Made by a program: the position numbers and the translations under genes
Notes under the pieces: generated by a model
What the model saw: the letters and a program-made list of their open reading frames with translations, nothing else
Told to the model about the DNA's origin: nothing
Database searches by the model: none
Part shown: positions 22,882-34,790 of the stretch, piece after piece
Numbering within the stretch: position 1 is the stretch's first letter
Layout of the letters: each line of letters begins with the position of its first letter
From: Selaginella tamariscina
Lineage: Eukaryota > Streptophyta > Lycopodiopsida > Selaginellales > Selaginellaceae
Length of the DNA stretch: 64,000 nt
Reading direction: 5' to 3'
Assembly: GCA_003024785.1 (NCBI GenBank)
Contig: PUQB01000424.1
Coordinates: forward strand, 1 to 64,000

Positions 22882-23397
22882 TTATGCTGTTAGAACCACA
22901 TATGTCTCGAAGATGTGAACAAATGCCACACACCCAAATGTCCTAATGTGCACTACACTAGGACGTGGACATGTCCATGCCTCATAAGGAGTCATGCCTT
23001 CAACAATGGTTGTGGATAGCTTGTTCATGAGATAAGTCGCAGTCATCATCGACTCACCCCAATATGTCTTGAGCATCCTAGCAAAGAAGAGGATATTATG
23101 AAAAGCCTCTTCCAGTGTCTTGTTCATGCACTCAACAACCCTTTTTTGAGATGGAGAGTATGAAGTAGAGTATTGATGCACAATCCCATGTGTTGTATAG
23201 TAATTAGTGAAAGCTTCATTCACATAGTCACTACCATTGTTGGTGTGGATGTAGCAAAGCTGGTGGCAAGTTTGCAACTTAACTTCTTGCTTGAAAGCCA
23301 AGAAATGGGAAAAGACCTCTGACTTTGCTGCCATTAGCACCACCATGACGAAGTGCGAGTAGTCATTAATGAAGGTCACAAAGTATACCTTCTTCAT
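22882..23397 (-). pseudogene. copia integrase core, element B
   Basis: An open frame of 171 residues. It shows FINDYSHFVMVVLM (first catalytic Asp), IHTNNGSDYVNEAF (second Asp), SYSPSQKRVVECMNKTL (catalytic Glu) and the downstream YWGESMMTATYLMNK and FGCVAFVH blocks. These are the signatures of a Ty1/copia integrase core. The N-terminal zinc region lies beyond a break upstream. This is the longest intact copia frame in the window. Confidence 0.85.
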
Positions 23398-24464
23398 GTG
23401 TGAGCATGTCTAATGGTTTGGTCATTGGAGGCCTCTAGATAAGGTAGCTTAGCAAACTTGTCTAACACACACACTTCACAACCTTATAGAACTCAAGCTT
23501 CTTGTCATGATTGATGGCAATGCTATTAACTAAAGACTATCGAGTGAGTTTCAAAATTGCTTGGGCATGAACATGTCCCAAGTGGTTATGCCACAACTAC
23601 AGGTCATGAGGTGACCATTAAATGGTTGTCACCATGGCCTGATCAATAGTTGGCATGCACAACGTGGCATCTAGCTTGTAGAGATCTCCATAGTGAATGT
23701 CATGAGCTACAAGTTAATGAGCTAAGTCAAGATTCTAACAGGCTTGCTTGTCAAAAAGTAGTTTAAAGCTTGCATTGCAGATTCACCTCACTAAGAGGAG
23801 TGTTTTGGTTAAGCCAAGCACATGGTAGACGTTGTTGATGGTGTAGACAGCACCTTGCAATTGCATAGAGCCCCCATGAGCTTGTGAGGAGAGCCTTCCA
23901 CGGAATTCACCACATCCATTGTAGTGAGTTGCTAGTAGCTAATGCATATATGGCATGTAGGTTGTCCAGCGATAACATTGTAGGTTCATGTTGCTACATG
24001 CGGACCCGCCCAGGCCATGAGAAGGCAACCCACCACTGAGGGCTCACTTTGTTAAGCTAGAAATAGGTGTCATTCCTCCTCATGTGGCCACTACTGTTGT
24101 GGCTACAAGTCTTGATTCACACGTGGTATGTTGTTGGCATTTTGTTACTACTAGTTCTTCCTAGGGCAATCTCGAGCCACGTGACCCGTTTGATGGCACT
24201 AATTAGGGCCTGAGTTGTTGAGTTTGATAACCTTGTGCATGTTGCTACTGTGGTGCTTGACGTCTTTGTTGCCTACCATGGGGTTTGCTGGTGACCACCA
24301 CAATGGCCAACATATAGAGCATTGTTACTAAGTTGTGAGTTGAAGGTTGCGAGCTTCCACAATCACTGTTGAGACCACTGCCTCAAAGCTTTGCTTCGGC
24401 AAATGAGGAGTGTAGTGCATACATTCATGTATGTGGCCAACATGCCATTGAGGAAGATGGCTTT

Positions 24465-24650
24465 CTAATCTCCTTTTGAGGGGGCATCCTTCATTGGAAC
24501 TATTTGCACCACCAACCCTTTGAGCCTATTGACAAACATTGGCACTATCTCTCTAGCCTCCATCTTGAGCTTGAAGAATTGTTTCTTGAGGCTCAATTCA
24601 CTAGCTTGTGCAGCCATGTCAAACAAGTGCACAAGCACATCATGAGGCAA
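24465..24650 (-). pseudogene. copia Gag fragment, element B
   Basis: Reads LSLKKQFFKLKMEAREIVPM, matching the L..L..LKM.EG.SV block of copia Gag (UBN2-type) proteins. Only about 60 residues are open. Confidence 0.6.
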
Positions 24651-24946
24651 GAGTAATCAGGTCAACATACTCTTAACCAAGGGCAAGCCAAATTATAGTC
24701 AAGGTCTTCTAATTGAAAGTGTCCCACGTAGGTAGCAGATCAAGATCTAAAGCAAGACACACCTCAATGCCATCCACAACCCCCAATGCCCTTGCCCATC
24801 AAGACGAGGCACACCTTGATGTTCCATATGTGAAAGCTTTCATTGGTGAGAACTTGTCAAGGAATTTATCTGTCAACACCATTGACAAGGAAGAAGACCC
24901 CATGTGTTAACGTCAGCATAAGTAATCAAATACATTGACCTTTAAA

Positions 24947-24957
24947 CTCTAATACCA
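24947..24957 (-). other. primer-binding site of copia element B
   Basis: The minus strand reads TGGTATTAGAG, matching the tRNA-Met initiator PBS used by the neighbouring copia element. Confidence 0.6.
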
Positions 24958-25700
24958 TATAAACTTTTTGAAGGAGAGATTGAGATAGCTCTTTGATTGT
25001 TATTGCATTATAATGTCAAATATATATATGCACGCATATGCCCAAGCACGGGGGCTTACTCATTATAAGCATTTTATGACATCTTTGTGTAGAGGGTATG
25101 AATTAAACCCCCTAGTATACACATTTTCCATTTGTGAAGACACCCCAAAATGTACTTGTAAGGAAATTTTAAAGTTGCAAAAACACCCCAAACCTTATTT
25201 GTAATTTTGAATTAACATTTAAGTTAAACATTTTTCACTTGTTATTTGTAACTTTTTGAGATACAAAGTTATCAAAAAATAGCTCACTCACAAGCCCCTA
25301 ATTCATATCTTCCCTTCTCAAAATAATATGTCAATGATGCAAATGAGATAAGACTGCTAAATTCATAAGAACATTGTCAAGTAAGTCATATGTATACTAG
25401 CTTACACATGCTCCATCAATCTCAACATGTTTGTAATAAACAAGGTTGAACTCCACGTTACCTTCAATTGTACATGTCAAGAGGTCAACCAAGTCTATTC
25501 TCTCTTAACTATCCTTCCATGTGTTGCTTGATTTCTTTCTCATGTTCAAAACTTGATTGATATACCAAATAAGTTGCATCCTCCATCCACCTGTTTGCAC
25601 CTTGCAACTAGCACTTATTCTTCGAACCACATGGAACAATATGCCCCCACGTAGAGTGTCGTAGTTGCATTTAGTTGCTTCCAAGAATCATAACTCTATA
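24958..25700. other. presumed 5' LTR and flank of copia element B
   Basis: No gene seen. Position next to the PBS implies that the 5' LTR occupies the first few hundred bases, but no matching 3' copy was found to fix its end. Confidence 0.35.
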
Positions 25701-25718
25701 AGCTACTCTTTATTTTGG

Positions 25719-27869
25719 TCAATTTATTCTTAAAAATCCAAGGATTGCCATTGAGTTGACTGATGAGAGTTGCTTTGTAGACTTGCTTGCCATGACAATG
25801 CCATCTACAATAACTAAGTTTTGAACTTTTTTTACATGTTTCACATGTACATACTCATATAACATCATGTAAAATGTATGCCTCAATTCTGAGTGAGCTA
25901 TTTGCTCCCCAAACAAATGTTGTTCCAATAACATACTTTACTAAGTTGAAGTCTTCATGGTCTTCATGCTTCTAAGGAGCATGCGATCCATGTTCCTCGA
26001 GCAATGTATTTCAACATTGGAACACAAAACTTGTGCATCCTACATCCCTTCCACTAAGGTTGCTATTAGCATGTTGTTTGTACCTATGCATGAATACTCC
26101 ATCAAGTTGTAGATCTCCTTGTTTGAGTGTCTTGCTTTCACTAGCTTCTCCCATATATTGTCCTGCTTTGGATGTGCCTTGCTAAATTTCAACACACAAT
26201 CTACTTCATATTGAGCCACCTGGCTAAGGGCACTTGCATTATCTATTAAATCCTTGGCATCATAACACTAAATCATACCTTCAACCTTGGAAAAAAAATC
26301 TCACAACTATCTAATCCAGTTTTGTATAAGGGAACTAGATGGTCACTATGAAAATCTTTAAAGTACTTAATGAGCAATACCACATTCATACAAGACAAAA
26401 TCACGTCAAGAAAAGTCTCTTTGCTCATGAAGATTTGCTTGAATTTCTTGGCTACATGAATAAGCACAAAAATTTGCATATAACCATTGTCAATGCAACA
26501 TCTTATAAAACCTAATCTACCTAAAAAACTGGGAGTAGGCTTTCGCTCTAGTTCGTAGGTCTACATGAGGTGAAAGAAACAAATCAATGTATTGAGACAT
26601 GAGTTGCAAATATGTTTTGGTTCCCAATGTTCTTGATGGCCTTGGAATAGCTTGGATCTCTTAGCACATGTAGTCAATCTTGGACTACTCAAGAAGCAAT
26701 ACGTTGAGTTGCTCCCCAATTCTACCGATCAACACACTTTATATCCCAAGCTCCAACCTATATGTGCCATGAAAATTTTCAAAAACACTCTAGATGTCAT
26801 TTAAGTGTACAAGTTGCTCTTTAAGGTACAAGCTTTTTGTTCCCCTATCAAGACGATTGATAAGCTTATTATCGTTGTGTAAAAAATCTTGTTCATGTAG
26901 CCAAGAAATACCTCCACTTAAACCCAAAAAAACCAGCCCTCCCATGGTACAACATATTTTACTCTAGCCTTTGAACTTATGTTTTCTAACATGCAAACTT
27001 TGCATCTAGCATCACCATATAAAGCATGGCTTAGGAGAGGACCTAGAACATGTGGTAAATGAGTAGACCATAACTCCTCAATCTTTGCCACTATTGTCTC
27101 ACATTTATAGAGGTAAACTGGTTGCATGTCATCAAAATTGCAAGTACCAAATTTGGTAGATTGTTGTGAAGAGGATTGATGATGAAGACCCTTACACAAT
27201 TAGCAATAACATTATGTTGAAAGTCTATAGTGATGTTGACATACCCATGTTCTCTGACACCAACTTTGATAGTGAATTCCTCTACACATCGATGGTCTTC
27301 ACTCTTCAAGCCACAAAATCTAAGCAATATGTCCTCTTAAGGGTCCCATCGCATAGCTTGCTTTGCATATGTTTCATCCTCTACTATAGTAATTGGAATA
27401 GATTCAAACCCCAATCCAAAGACTTCATCTTTTGGCTATAAATGCTTGCCCTCCCTAATTCATGTCTTGTCTTGAAAGCTTGTCAATGTGCTTACTTTGT
27501 TGTGGTCAAGATGGGACCATATATGTTAATTATTTATTTATGTACCTCCCCACAATTCAAATATCTACTTGGTGGAATTGTGATAGTGCATGCCATGTTT
27601 CTTCTTTATCATAGTTGCACTATGTCATCCATTAGATTCCAAAGAGCCTCTTGTCCTTCAAACTTCCCATGCGAATGAGCTTCAACAATATCTCTACAAA
27701 AATACCTCACATCCTTCCTTGCAACAAATTTCTTTAGAGTATCACATAGACTTTTGCAACGAATTGATAGGATTGCATTCTTCAATGATGACGACCATAC
27801 TGTACTTCTCAATGTCATATTCTCCATCCTACTTCCACGTTGAAACTCTAACCTATGCTGCTTATACAC
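25719..27869 (-). pseudogene. long decayed coding-like stretch, family unknown
   Basis: Minus-strand frames at 27,869-27,609, 27,199-26,918, 26,479-26,273 and 25,934-25,719, and the shifted frames between them, have protein-like composition (for example SLCDTLKKFVARKDVRYFCR, GLVFLGLSGGISWLHEQDF, KLVKARHSNKEIYNLMEYS). They can be read in one direction for about 2.1 kb with many stops and shifts. No domain is recognised. It may be a processed pseudogene or the coding part of an old transposon. Confidence 0.3.
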
Positions 27870-28019
27870 TCACATTCTAAAGTCTTGTTCCCTAAGAATC
27901 CTAACACAACTATTGCATTAAAAGTTTTGGAATCCCTAAATAGAGCATGCATTTCGTTGACAATTCCTATGTCTAAATGTTCCCTCAATGTCAATATCAT
28001 TGTCACCCACGACACTCTC

Positions 28020-28345
28020 TATGTTTATGCAAGCTCTAAAACCCTTAACCACAAACCACCTAGACCCAAGTCGAGTGTTATCCAGGCAGCTATGCAGGAA
28101 AAATATAAGTCTCTACTATGCAATAAGGTTTGGAATTTACTGGATTTGCATGGCAAGAAGTTGGTTAGCATAAAGTGAATTTTCAAGCCAAAGCTAGATG
28201 TGGTGCAACATAGAGCATGGCTCATGGACTGTGGATTCGATCAAGTAGTGGGCATGGATTTTTTAGACACCTTTTTGCCAGTGGAAAAAATGATTTCAAT
28301 CAAAATGATACTTCAACTTGTAGCTCAATGGAATTAGAAATTTGT
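28020..28345 (+). pseudogene. isolated copia RT N-terminal fragment (element C)
   Basis: The plus strand reads QAAMQEKYKSLLCNKVWNLL then, after a stop, MDFLDTFLPVEKMISIKMIL, matching the start of copia RT (family: EAM..E...L..N.TW.LV; G.DY.DTFAPVAKM.TIR). It breaks off at about 28,345, exactly where the repeat arm of 28.35 kb begins with TGTCAAAG, so that repeat probably inserted into the RT. Confidence 0.75.
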
Positions 28346-29620
28346 CAAAGTTTTAACTAAAAGGGCTAACACATGGTAACACGTGGCTGTGAAGTGGTCA
28401 TTCGGTGTTAGCACCTTACATGAGCAACACTTAGTCTTTCAAAATGACCTCGAGAGTTTGCCTCATATGCCCAAAATAGGCACAAGATTTAAAGTCTTAC
28501 CCTAAGTCCATCCCCAAAATCCCAAAGGATAACCCAATAAACTTTAGAATCCTGCCCAAATAAACTTAAACATGCTCATGCCCTAATCCCACCAAGAGAG
28601 ATGTGTTTGTTACATACTCCCATGACAAAGCTAAGGCATTGTCACTTACCCTTAAAAAATTATCGTCATTCGGGAGTACAACCCCTTTAAGGTGACAAGA
28701 GGTACTTAATTTACAACTAGCCCCTAAGGGTTTAAATGGCTAAGTCATACCCTAGACCTAAGGCTAATACTTAATAAAAATATAAGTGTGTGGACAAAGT
28801 GTTCTACTCCCTAAAGCTAGGTTTACAATTCTAAGTATGCAACCATACGAGTGTCTCATGAAAGGGCTCCTACTAAAGAGCTTAGGTTGTTTAACCCATG
28901 GATGTGTTCACACCCCAAGGAACACTCCTAACCAAGTGTGCCAATTAGCATAGTTGGTTATGAGACTTAACCTCCCTCAGACGAATGCTCATGACTTAGC
29001 ACTTTCATGTGAGCACAACATACCTATCCAACCCCATGATGTAACCCCAAAGGATGTGCCTCAAGCATTGTATCATTTGTCATCTAATCCTACATGTTGA
29101 AAGTTAAGGTGACATAAGGAATGTGCCTTAATGACATAATTAAGCTCATGTTGGCAAGGAGTTAAAGAATACACACCTCTTAGTCTCTGGCATGCTTTCC
29201 CTTGACCTACTCTACTTAATTTATGTGATAGAGAGTCACATACTTAATACAAATCGTTGACGAACACAAGTGTTCTACTAAACAAACTCCTTAAGGCTAG
29301 GTTTTGACAACAACCATATAAGTGCCTCACAAAAGGGCTCCTACTAATGAGCTTAGGTTGTTCAACTTTTAGATGTGTTCACACCCCAAGAAACACCCCT
29401 AGCCAAGTGTGCTAATTAACATAGTTGGTTATGAAACTTAACCTCTCTCAAACAAATGCTCAAGACTTAACACTCTAATACGAGCATAAGCATACCTATT
29501 TGTTAGAGTATCCAACCCCTTGGCATTAAATCCATAACACAATCCGAAAGGGCATGCCTTAGGTGTTGTATCGTGTGTCATCTAGCCTAGTATTACATGT
29601 TCATGTAACACTTTTTCAAT
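28346..29620 (+). repeat. old LTR-like repeat, left inverted arm
   Basis: Reverse complement of 30,880-32,650 with landmarks in the same order (AAAGGGCTAACACATGG, CTCATGCCCTAATCCCACC, GAGTACAACCCCTTTAAGG, GAGCTTAGGTTGTT). This arm also carries an internal partial tandem copy (28,853-29,205 and 29,323-29,610, echoed at 29,875-30,010). The GAGCTTAGGTTGTTCAAC word also occurs near 21,800, 49,480 and 50,060, so the family is dispersed. Confidence 0.7.
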
Positions 29621-30022
29621 ATGTGGGCTATCTCGCCATTGCCCCTTAGACTCAAGAGCTACATTTGGTGTCACGAATGTGGCTTACAAATGCTAGCCCC
29701 TCTTTATGAACCTTTAAGAACCTAGTAAAGAGCACCCATCTAATTGATGGAATGTGTACTCTGACAAGACATTCTAGGTATGTGATTGGGTTACTAAATA
29801 AAAGGAGTTATTTAACTCCGTAAATGTGGTGTATTTGCTAATGTTAAGGATAAGCTACCATCAAGGTATGACATAACTCTACATGCTGAAAGTTAAGGTG
29901 ACACAAGGATGTGCTTTAACGACATAAGTTAGGCTCATATTGGCAGAGAGTTAAAGAATCAAACACCTCTTAGTCTCTGGCATGGTTTCCTCATACCTAT
30001 ACTATTTAATTTATGTCCCCCA

Positions 30023-30857
30023 TGTCATAGTTTCTACTATGACTCCTCTTTTACTTTGGACGTTGACTGTTGTTACCTATTGTACTATGTTGATAAGCCT
30101 TAAGTGTAGAAGAACCAGGCCCGCTTAGTGCACTTGGATATTTAGTGATGGTCCGGCCGGGTGTCATTAAGTATTTGTAAAAAACTCTGGGCGAAGTTAG
30201 CACGTTCATCTAGAAAATTCTTACCTTAGGTTTCCTTGTCTCAGTTGGGTTAATGGCTAGTTCTGGTGAGTTCGGCATGTCGGATATGTTTAGAAATACC
30301 CCTAGGTTTGATAGGTTAGGGTTTAGGGGTCGATGAATAACTCACCAAGTATATTCCCTCTGGGAATGAGATTTCGTGCTAGCCCACTTATGTAAATAGG
30401 AAAACGGAGGGGGCCTCTGTCACATAAATAAGGTAGTATGTAGGAGTGAGGGTTCTTGGGTTCATGATTGAGCTTGTTACTCTTCTCCCAGTGCAAGCTC
30501 TAGCTTGTGTCATCAAGGCACAACCCTCTGTTGTGCTGCCCTAACTTCTAGATGACAAGGGTACATCCCACCTTCGGGGTAGTTTACCTTTAACGTTGGC
30601 GAATCCATGCCTGGGAAGTCTTGTCGGAATGCACGTTCCAAGATGCAAAGGTTGAGGCTAGTCTCCAGCCTCCTCCTCCACGTCAAGCCAGGTGTAGCAC
30701 TCACAACCAGGCAAGACATATATGTATCCTTGTCCAACTGTGGACGTGGGATCTTGTTTGACAGGTTCATGTTACCTAGTTCCTAAGGGTTCACTAAGGG
30801 GTTCTAGAGTTGGCATTTAGGAGCCACGTTTGTGGCACTTGGTGCAACTCTCGAATC
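30023..30857 (+). repeat. solo LTR related to element 1
   Basis: Starts TGTCATAGTTTCTACTATGA like element 1, keeps GGCCGGGTGTCATTA, CACATAAATAAGGTAG and CGTTTGTGGCAC, and ends near CAACTCTCGA. No internal domain follows and no target duplication is visible. It is more diverged than the two LTRs of element 1, so the insertion is older or from a sister family. Confidence 0.8.
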
Positions 30858-30879
30858 TAAAGGATATGGCATGATAACC

Positions 30880-32650
30880 TACATCATGGAAGGCAGTGTC
30901 ACATGGAGATGTGACACTGGGCTAGACGTCACACGATACAACGCCTGAGGCATGCCCTTTGGGGTTGTGTCATGGGCTTGTCACCAAGGGGTTGGATACT
31001 CTGACAAACAGACATGCTTATGCTTGCATTAGGGTGCTAAGCTTTGGGCATTTGCTCAAGGGAGGTTAGGTCTCATAACTAGGTGTGCTTAGGCACACTT
31101 GGCTAGGGGAGTGTTCTCCTTGGAATCTGTCATAACCCGATACAAGATGCAGGATTCCGGATACAGGATACAGGATGCAGGATGCATGATACTGGTTACA
31201 GGATATACCTACAGGATATGCCTGCAGGATATTCTTACAGGATATACCTACAGGATATTCCTACAGGATATGCCTATAGGATATGCTACAGGATATGCCT
31301 AGATTAGACTCATGACTAGATTAGACTCATGACCAGATTAGCTTGGAGTTGTGAGCATAAAAGCTCCAACTTAATTGTTGTACAATCAGTTACTATCAAC
31401 ACCAGTCTTACTACGATCAATCTTGTCTTGTTTTGTTCTTGTCTTGCTCCTTGCTTCTTATTCTCTCATTGTCTTGCTCTCAGATTCTGTCCTATTCCTG
31501 TCTTATTCCTGGATCCTGTCCTACGCCTTCCTGTCTTGCTCCCGGATCCTATCATGTTCCTGTTTTCCTCCTGGATCCTGTCATGCGCTTGATCTTACTC
31601 TTGAGTTCCTAGTTCTTGTCCTTCTCCCTGTTTTGCTATCCTGCTTCGGTTCCTATCTAGCTCCTTGTCTTGTTATCCTGCTCCTTGTCCTGCTATCCTA
31701 CTCCGATTCCTATCCAGCTCCTTGTCCTGCTATCCTGCTCCAGTTCCTATCCAGCTCCTTGTCCTGCTATCCTGCTCCATTTCCTATCCTGCTCCATTTC
31801 CTATCCTGCTCCTTGTCCTGTTATCCTGTTTCGATTCCTATCCTGCTCCTTGTCCTGCTATCTTGCTCCAGTTCCTATCTTGCTCCTTGTCCTACTCCTA
31901 AGTTTTAGTTCCTATCCTGCTCCGGTTCTTATCTTGCTCCTTGTCCTGGTCCTTGTTCTGCTCCTGAGTTCCAAGTTCCTATCCTGCTCCTTATCTTGTT
32001 CCTGAGTCAAGACTCCTTGTTCTCAGAATCCTGCTTACTTCCTTGTTCCTTGTCATGGCTTGACAGAATCCAGGGGTTGAACAACCTAAGCTTGTTAGTA
32101 GGAGCCTTTTCCTGAAGCACTCGCAAGGTTATGTACTTAGGGTTATCCAAACCTAGCCTTAGGGAGTTTGCTTAGTAGAATACTTGTGTTCGCCTACGGC
32201 GCACACTCGTGTGCTCACTAAGTAGGTCTAGGGTATGACTTGGCCACTCAAACCCTTAGGGTTTAGTCATGGTTCAGGGTACCCCTTGTCGCCTTAAAGG
32301 GGTTGTACTCCTGAATGAGGGTGATTCCTCAAGGGGTAACTGACAATGCCTTGGCTCTGTCACGGGGGTATGTGTGAGACACATCTCTTTGTGGGGTTAG
32401 GGCATGAGCCTGTCTAGATCTACTGGACAGGATCCTAAAGTCTACTCGGGTTATTCTCTAGGGTTCAGGGGATGGTCATTCCAAGGGGCTTAGGGTAAGA
32501 CTCTATGTCTTCTGTCTAATTGGGCCTCTGAGTTAGACTCTTAGGGTTATCTTGGAAAACTTAATATTGCTCACACAGGGTGATGATGCTGAATGGCCAC
32601 TTGGCAACCACGTATTACCACATGTTGGCCCTTCGAGTTAAAACTCTAAC
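30880..32650 (-). repeat. old LTR-like repeat, right inverted arm
   Basis: Inverted counterpart of 28,346-29,620, split by the solo LTR at 31,128-32,065. Read on the minus strand it begins near TGTTAGAGTTTTAACTC at 32,660, compatible with an LTR start. Confidence 0.65.
31128..32065 (+). repeat. solo LTR of the sushi-type family (938 bp) with duplication GAATC
   Basis: Begins TGTCATAACCCGATACA and ends ATGGCTTGACA; the 5-bp GAATC at 31,123-31,127 and 32,066-32,070 is a target-site duplication, so this is a genuine insertion reduced by LTR-LTR recombination. It keeps CATAAAAG (31,356) and the 12-mer AGTTACTATCAA (31,388), 32 nt apart as in element 2. It is about 350 bp longer than the LTRs of element 2 because of an array at about 31,640-31,905 of roughly 30-36-bp units of the CTCCTTGTCCTGCTATCCTG type. 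Confidence 0.93.
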
Positions 32651-33118
32651 AACCCCCGGCCCCTCTTTGTTTTCCTATTCTTTCAAGTGGGTTAGCACAA
32701 TGGAATGATGAATCTCATTCTCAATGAAATGATGATTAGTGAGTTTTTAACTTAACAACCCACCGATTCCTAAACCCTAAGCCTAGGGAGGGCAACCTTA
32801 GAGTTAGGTCAACCCTTAGGAGTGTTTTAGTTATATTCGACACATAGAACCCAATGGAACCAACCAAGAATCTAACTATGATATAGAAAATGAAGAGAAT
32901 TTTTAAATAGATATACTAGTTTCATTTAGAATTTTTTGTAAATACTTAATAACATCCTACTTAACAATCACTAAATACCCAAATGCACTAAGTAGGCATG
33001 TTTTTTCAACACCTAAGTAATAATAATCAACCTTTAAAATATAGAGTAATCATAATAAAATCTATAACAAAGTTTATTAGTTAAACATCAATCTCTAGGG
33101 GAGGACCAGAAGGATATT

Positions 33119-33640
33119 TTGTACCGCCACGCTTTTGGGAGCCTACTTCAATCCATAGAGTGCATGTCAAAGTCAACAACTTTATGCTCTTGGCATATCA
33201 ACACGTGGACAGATTTCTTATGTCTGTTGGCTTCAAGAGACTTGCAACAGGTGGCAATATGTATCATTTCAACTTGGCTTTATATGTTGACGTTAATATT
33301 ATGGTTGCTAGTCATACTGAGCTCGTCGTCTACTTTGAACACAACCTTTCTTAGTTTGACATTTCAGCAATGGGAAGTCTCGCCTACTGCGTCAACAGAC
33401 AGGTTCTCAATAACATAGAAGCTGGCGTACTTGAGCTTTCTTAAACTCACTATGTTCAAGAGATCCTTACCAAGTTCAACATGCAAGACTCCAACCCTAT
33501 GACAATCGTTCTTACTCATGAGCATAAGTCTAAAGTCTACAAAGGAGAAGACAATGATGGTTAAATTCCCATATAGGCAAGCAATTGGTCGTTTAATTTA
33601 TTTATTCATTTGTACCAAACCAAACCTGTCGTTTGTTGTG
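33119..33640 (+). pseudogene. copia RT fragment with altered catalytic motif (element D)
   Basis: The plus strand reads FLMSVGFKRLATGGNMYHFN, LALYVDVNIMVASHTEL and, in continuing frames, VQEILTKFNMQDSNPM, the C-terminal half of a copia RT. The usual YVDD is YVDV here, which removes a metal-binding Asp, so the copy is dead even before counting its stops. Confidence 0.75.
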
Positions 33641-34639
33641 GGGCCGAAGTTCACTACACGTGAGTGTTGTAAAGCAAATCTTTGAGTACTTGTGAGGCAC
33701 AAGTTATGCTATAATAATAAGATGCTTAGAGGTAGTGGGAGTTCTAGTAATAGTTAGGAGAAATGGAGTTGGTTGGCTACACTGATCAGAATGAGCAAGG
33801 ATAAAGACACTAGAAAATCAATGTCTAGATACTTATTTTTCCTAAAATTGACCTAATCAACTCCTCAATGGTCAATGGATAACTACCGCTGGTCAGCGAT
33901 CAATGGGAATGATTGGCTCCCTCCGTACAATACGTGTACAATCCACGTGCTACCTTTCAAGGTTTACAGTTGAGTAGAGTGAATGGTTGATGGTCGTGCT
34001 AATATCTTTGTTGCCTTGAAAGAGGTGCTATAATAGATTCAGCCACCCCGTCGCCTTCCTTTTTATTTAACAACCTTCCTTCAACGTGACAACGTAAACT
34101 CGAATTTATCTTTTATATTTCATATTAAAAAACTTCAATATTTGGACCATGAGCCTCAATGGTTAATCATGCATATCGTGTATCCATCTACAATGTGCGT
34201 GTGTGTGCGTGCGCGTGCGATTCACAAGCGAGCACGGTTTCTACCGTTTGCAAACTCCATAAGTTTGCCCATTCATGACAACCTATTCAATTTTTGATCG
34301 AATAACCATGCACTATAAACAATGCACACATTTATACTGCGGTGTGTGTGCGCGCCGCGTGCACGTGCAAATATGCATAAATAGCACCGAATGTGAAAAC
34401 TCTCACGGACGTCCCGGGTGGGTTTTTGAAGCTTGAAAGCAACCGTGCAACTGTGAACTCAAGTTTCAGGAGAAGGATTTGATATCAATAATTATCTTGT
34501 GGATAGGAAGCATAGAAACTTCTTGCGCACCTCAAGTCGGAAAAAGTGATAGTGAAGAATAATGTGATTAAACTTAGTGTGAAGCACTGGACTTTAGTTA
34601 TCACAGTATAATGTAATTGTGTGGTTGTTGTGAATCAAG

Positions 34640-34790
34640 TTCTGTAGGTGGCGCTAGCTACAACATATTCAACTTCTATGGTCAAAACATATATACATAT
34701 TTGTCTCTTGAAAACCATGAAACCACTCCTCCATTGAGCATAAAGCAACAATAAAGTCTTTTGAAAGTCTTGACTAGTAACTTGATTGAA
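34640..34790 (-). pseudogene. copia RNase H fragment, opposite strand
   Basis: The minus strand reads LNGGVVSWFSRDKYV and, after a frame change, IEVEYVVASATYRT, matching the VSWSS and TEAEYVA blocks of copia RNase H. The RT 1 kb to the left is on the plus strand, so the two are either pieces of different elements or an inverted rearrangement of one. Confidence 0.55.

Larger units (their letters stand above)
21940..24957 (-). mobile_element. decayed Ty1/copia element B
   Basis: Minus-strand order from high to low: PBS (24,947-24,957), Gag (24,650-24,465), CCHC-like knuckle CHQTGHVARDC (24,165-24,210, first Cys lost), integrase (23,397-22,882) and RT (about 22,300-21,950). LTRs are not clearly delimited: the 5' LTR should start at 24,958 and extend towards 25.3 kb, and the 3' LTR is not recognisable. 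It lies immediately downstream of element A in the same orientation. Confidence 0.78.

Noticed and set aside
30500..30770. 85-codon minus-strand frame in the solo LTR at 30 kb
   Set aside because: Antisense of LTR sequence shared with element 1, where the frame is not preserved.
31329..32005. Several overlapping open frames rich in Ser, Cys, Leu and Pro in the solo LTR
   Set aside because: They are translations of the pyrimidine-rich tandem array, open in more than one frame because the unit lacks stop codons.
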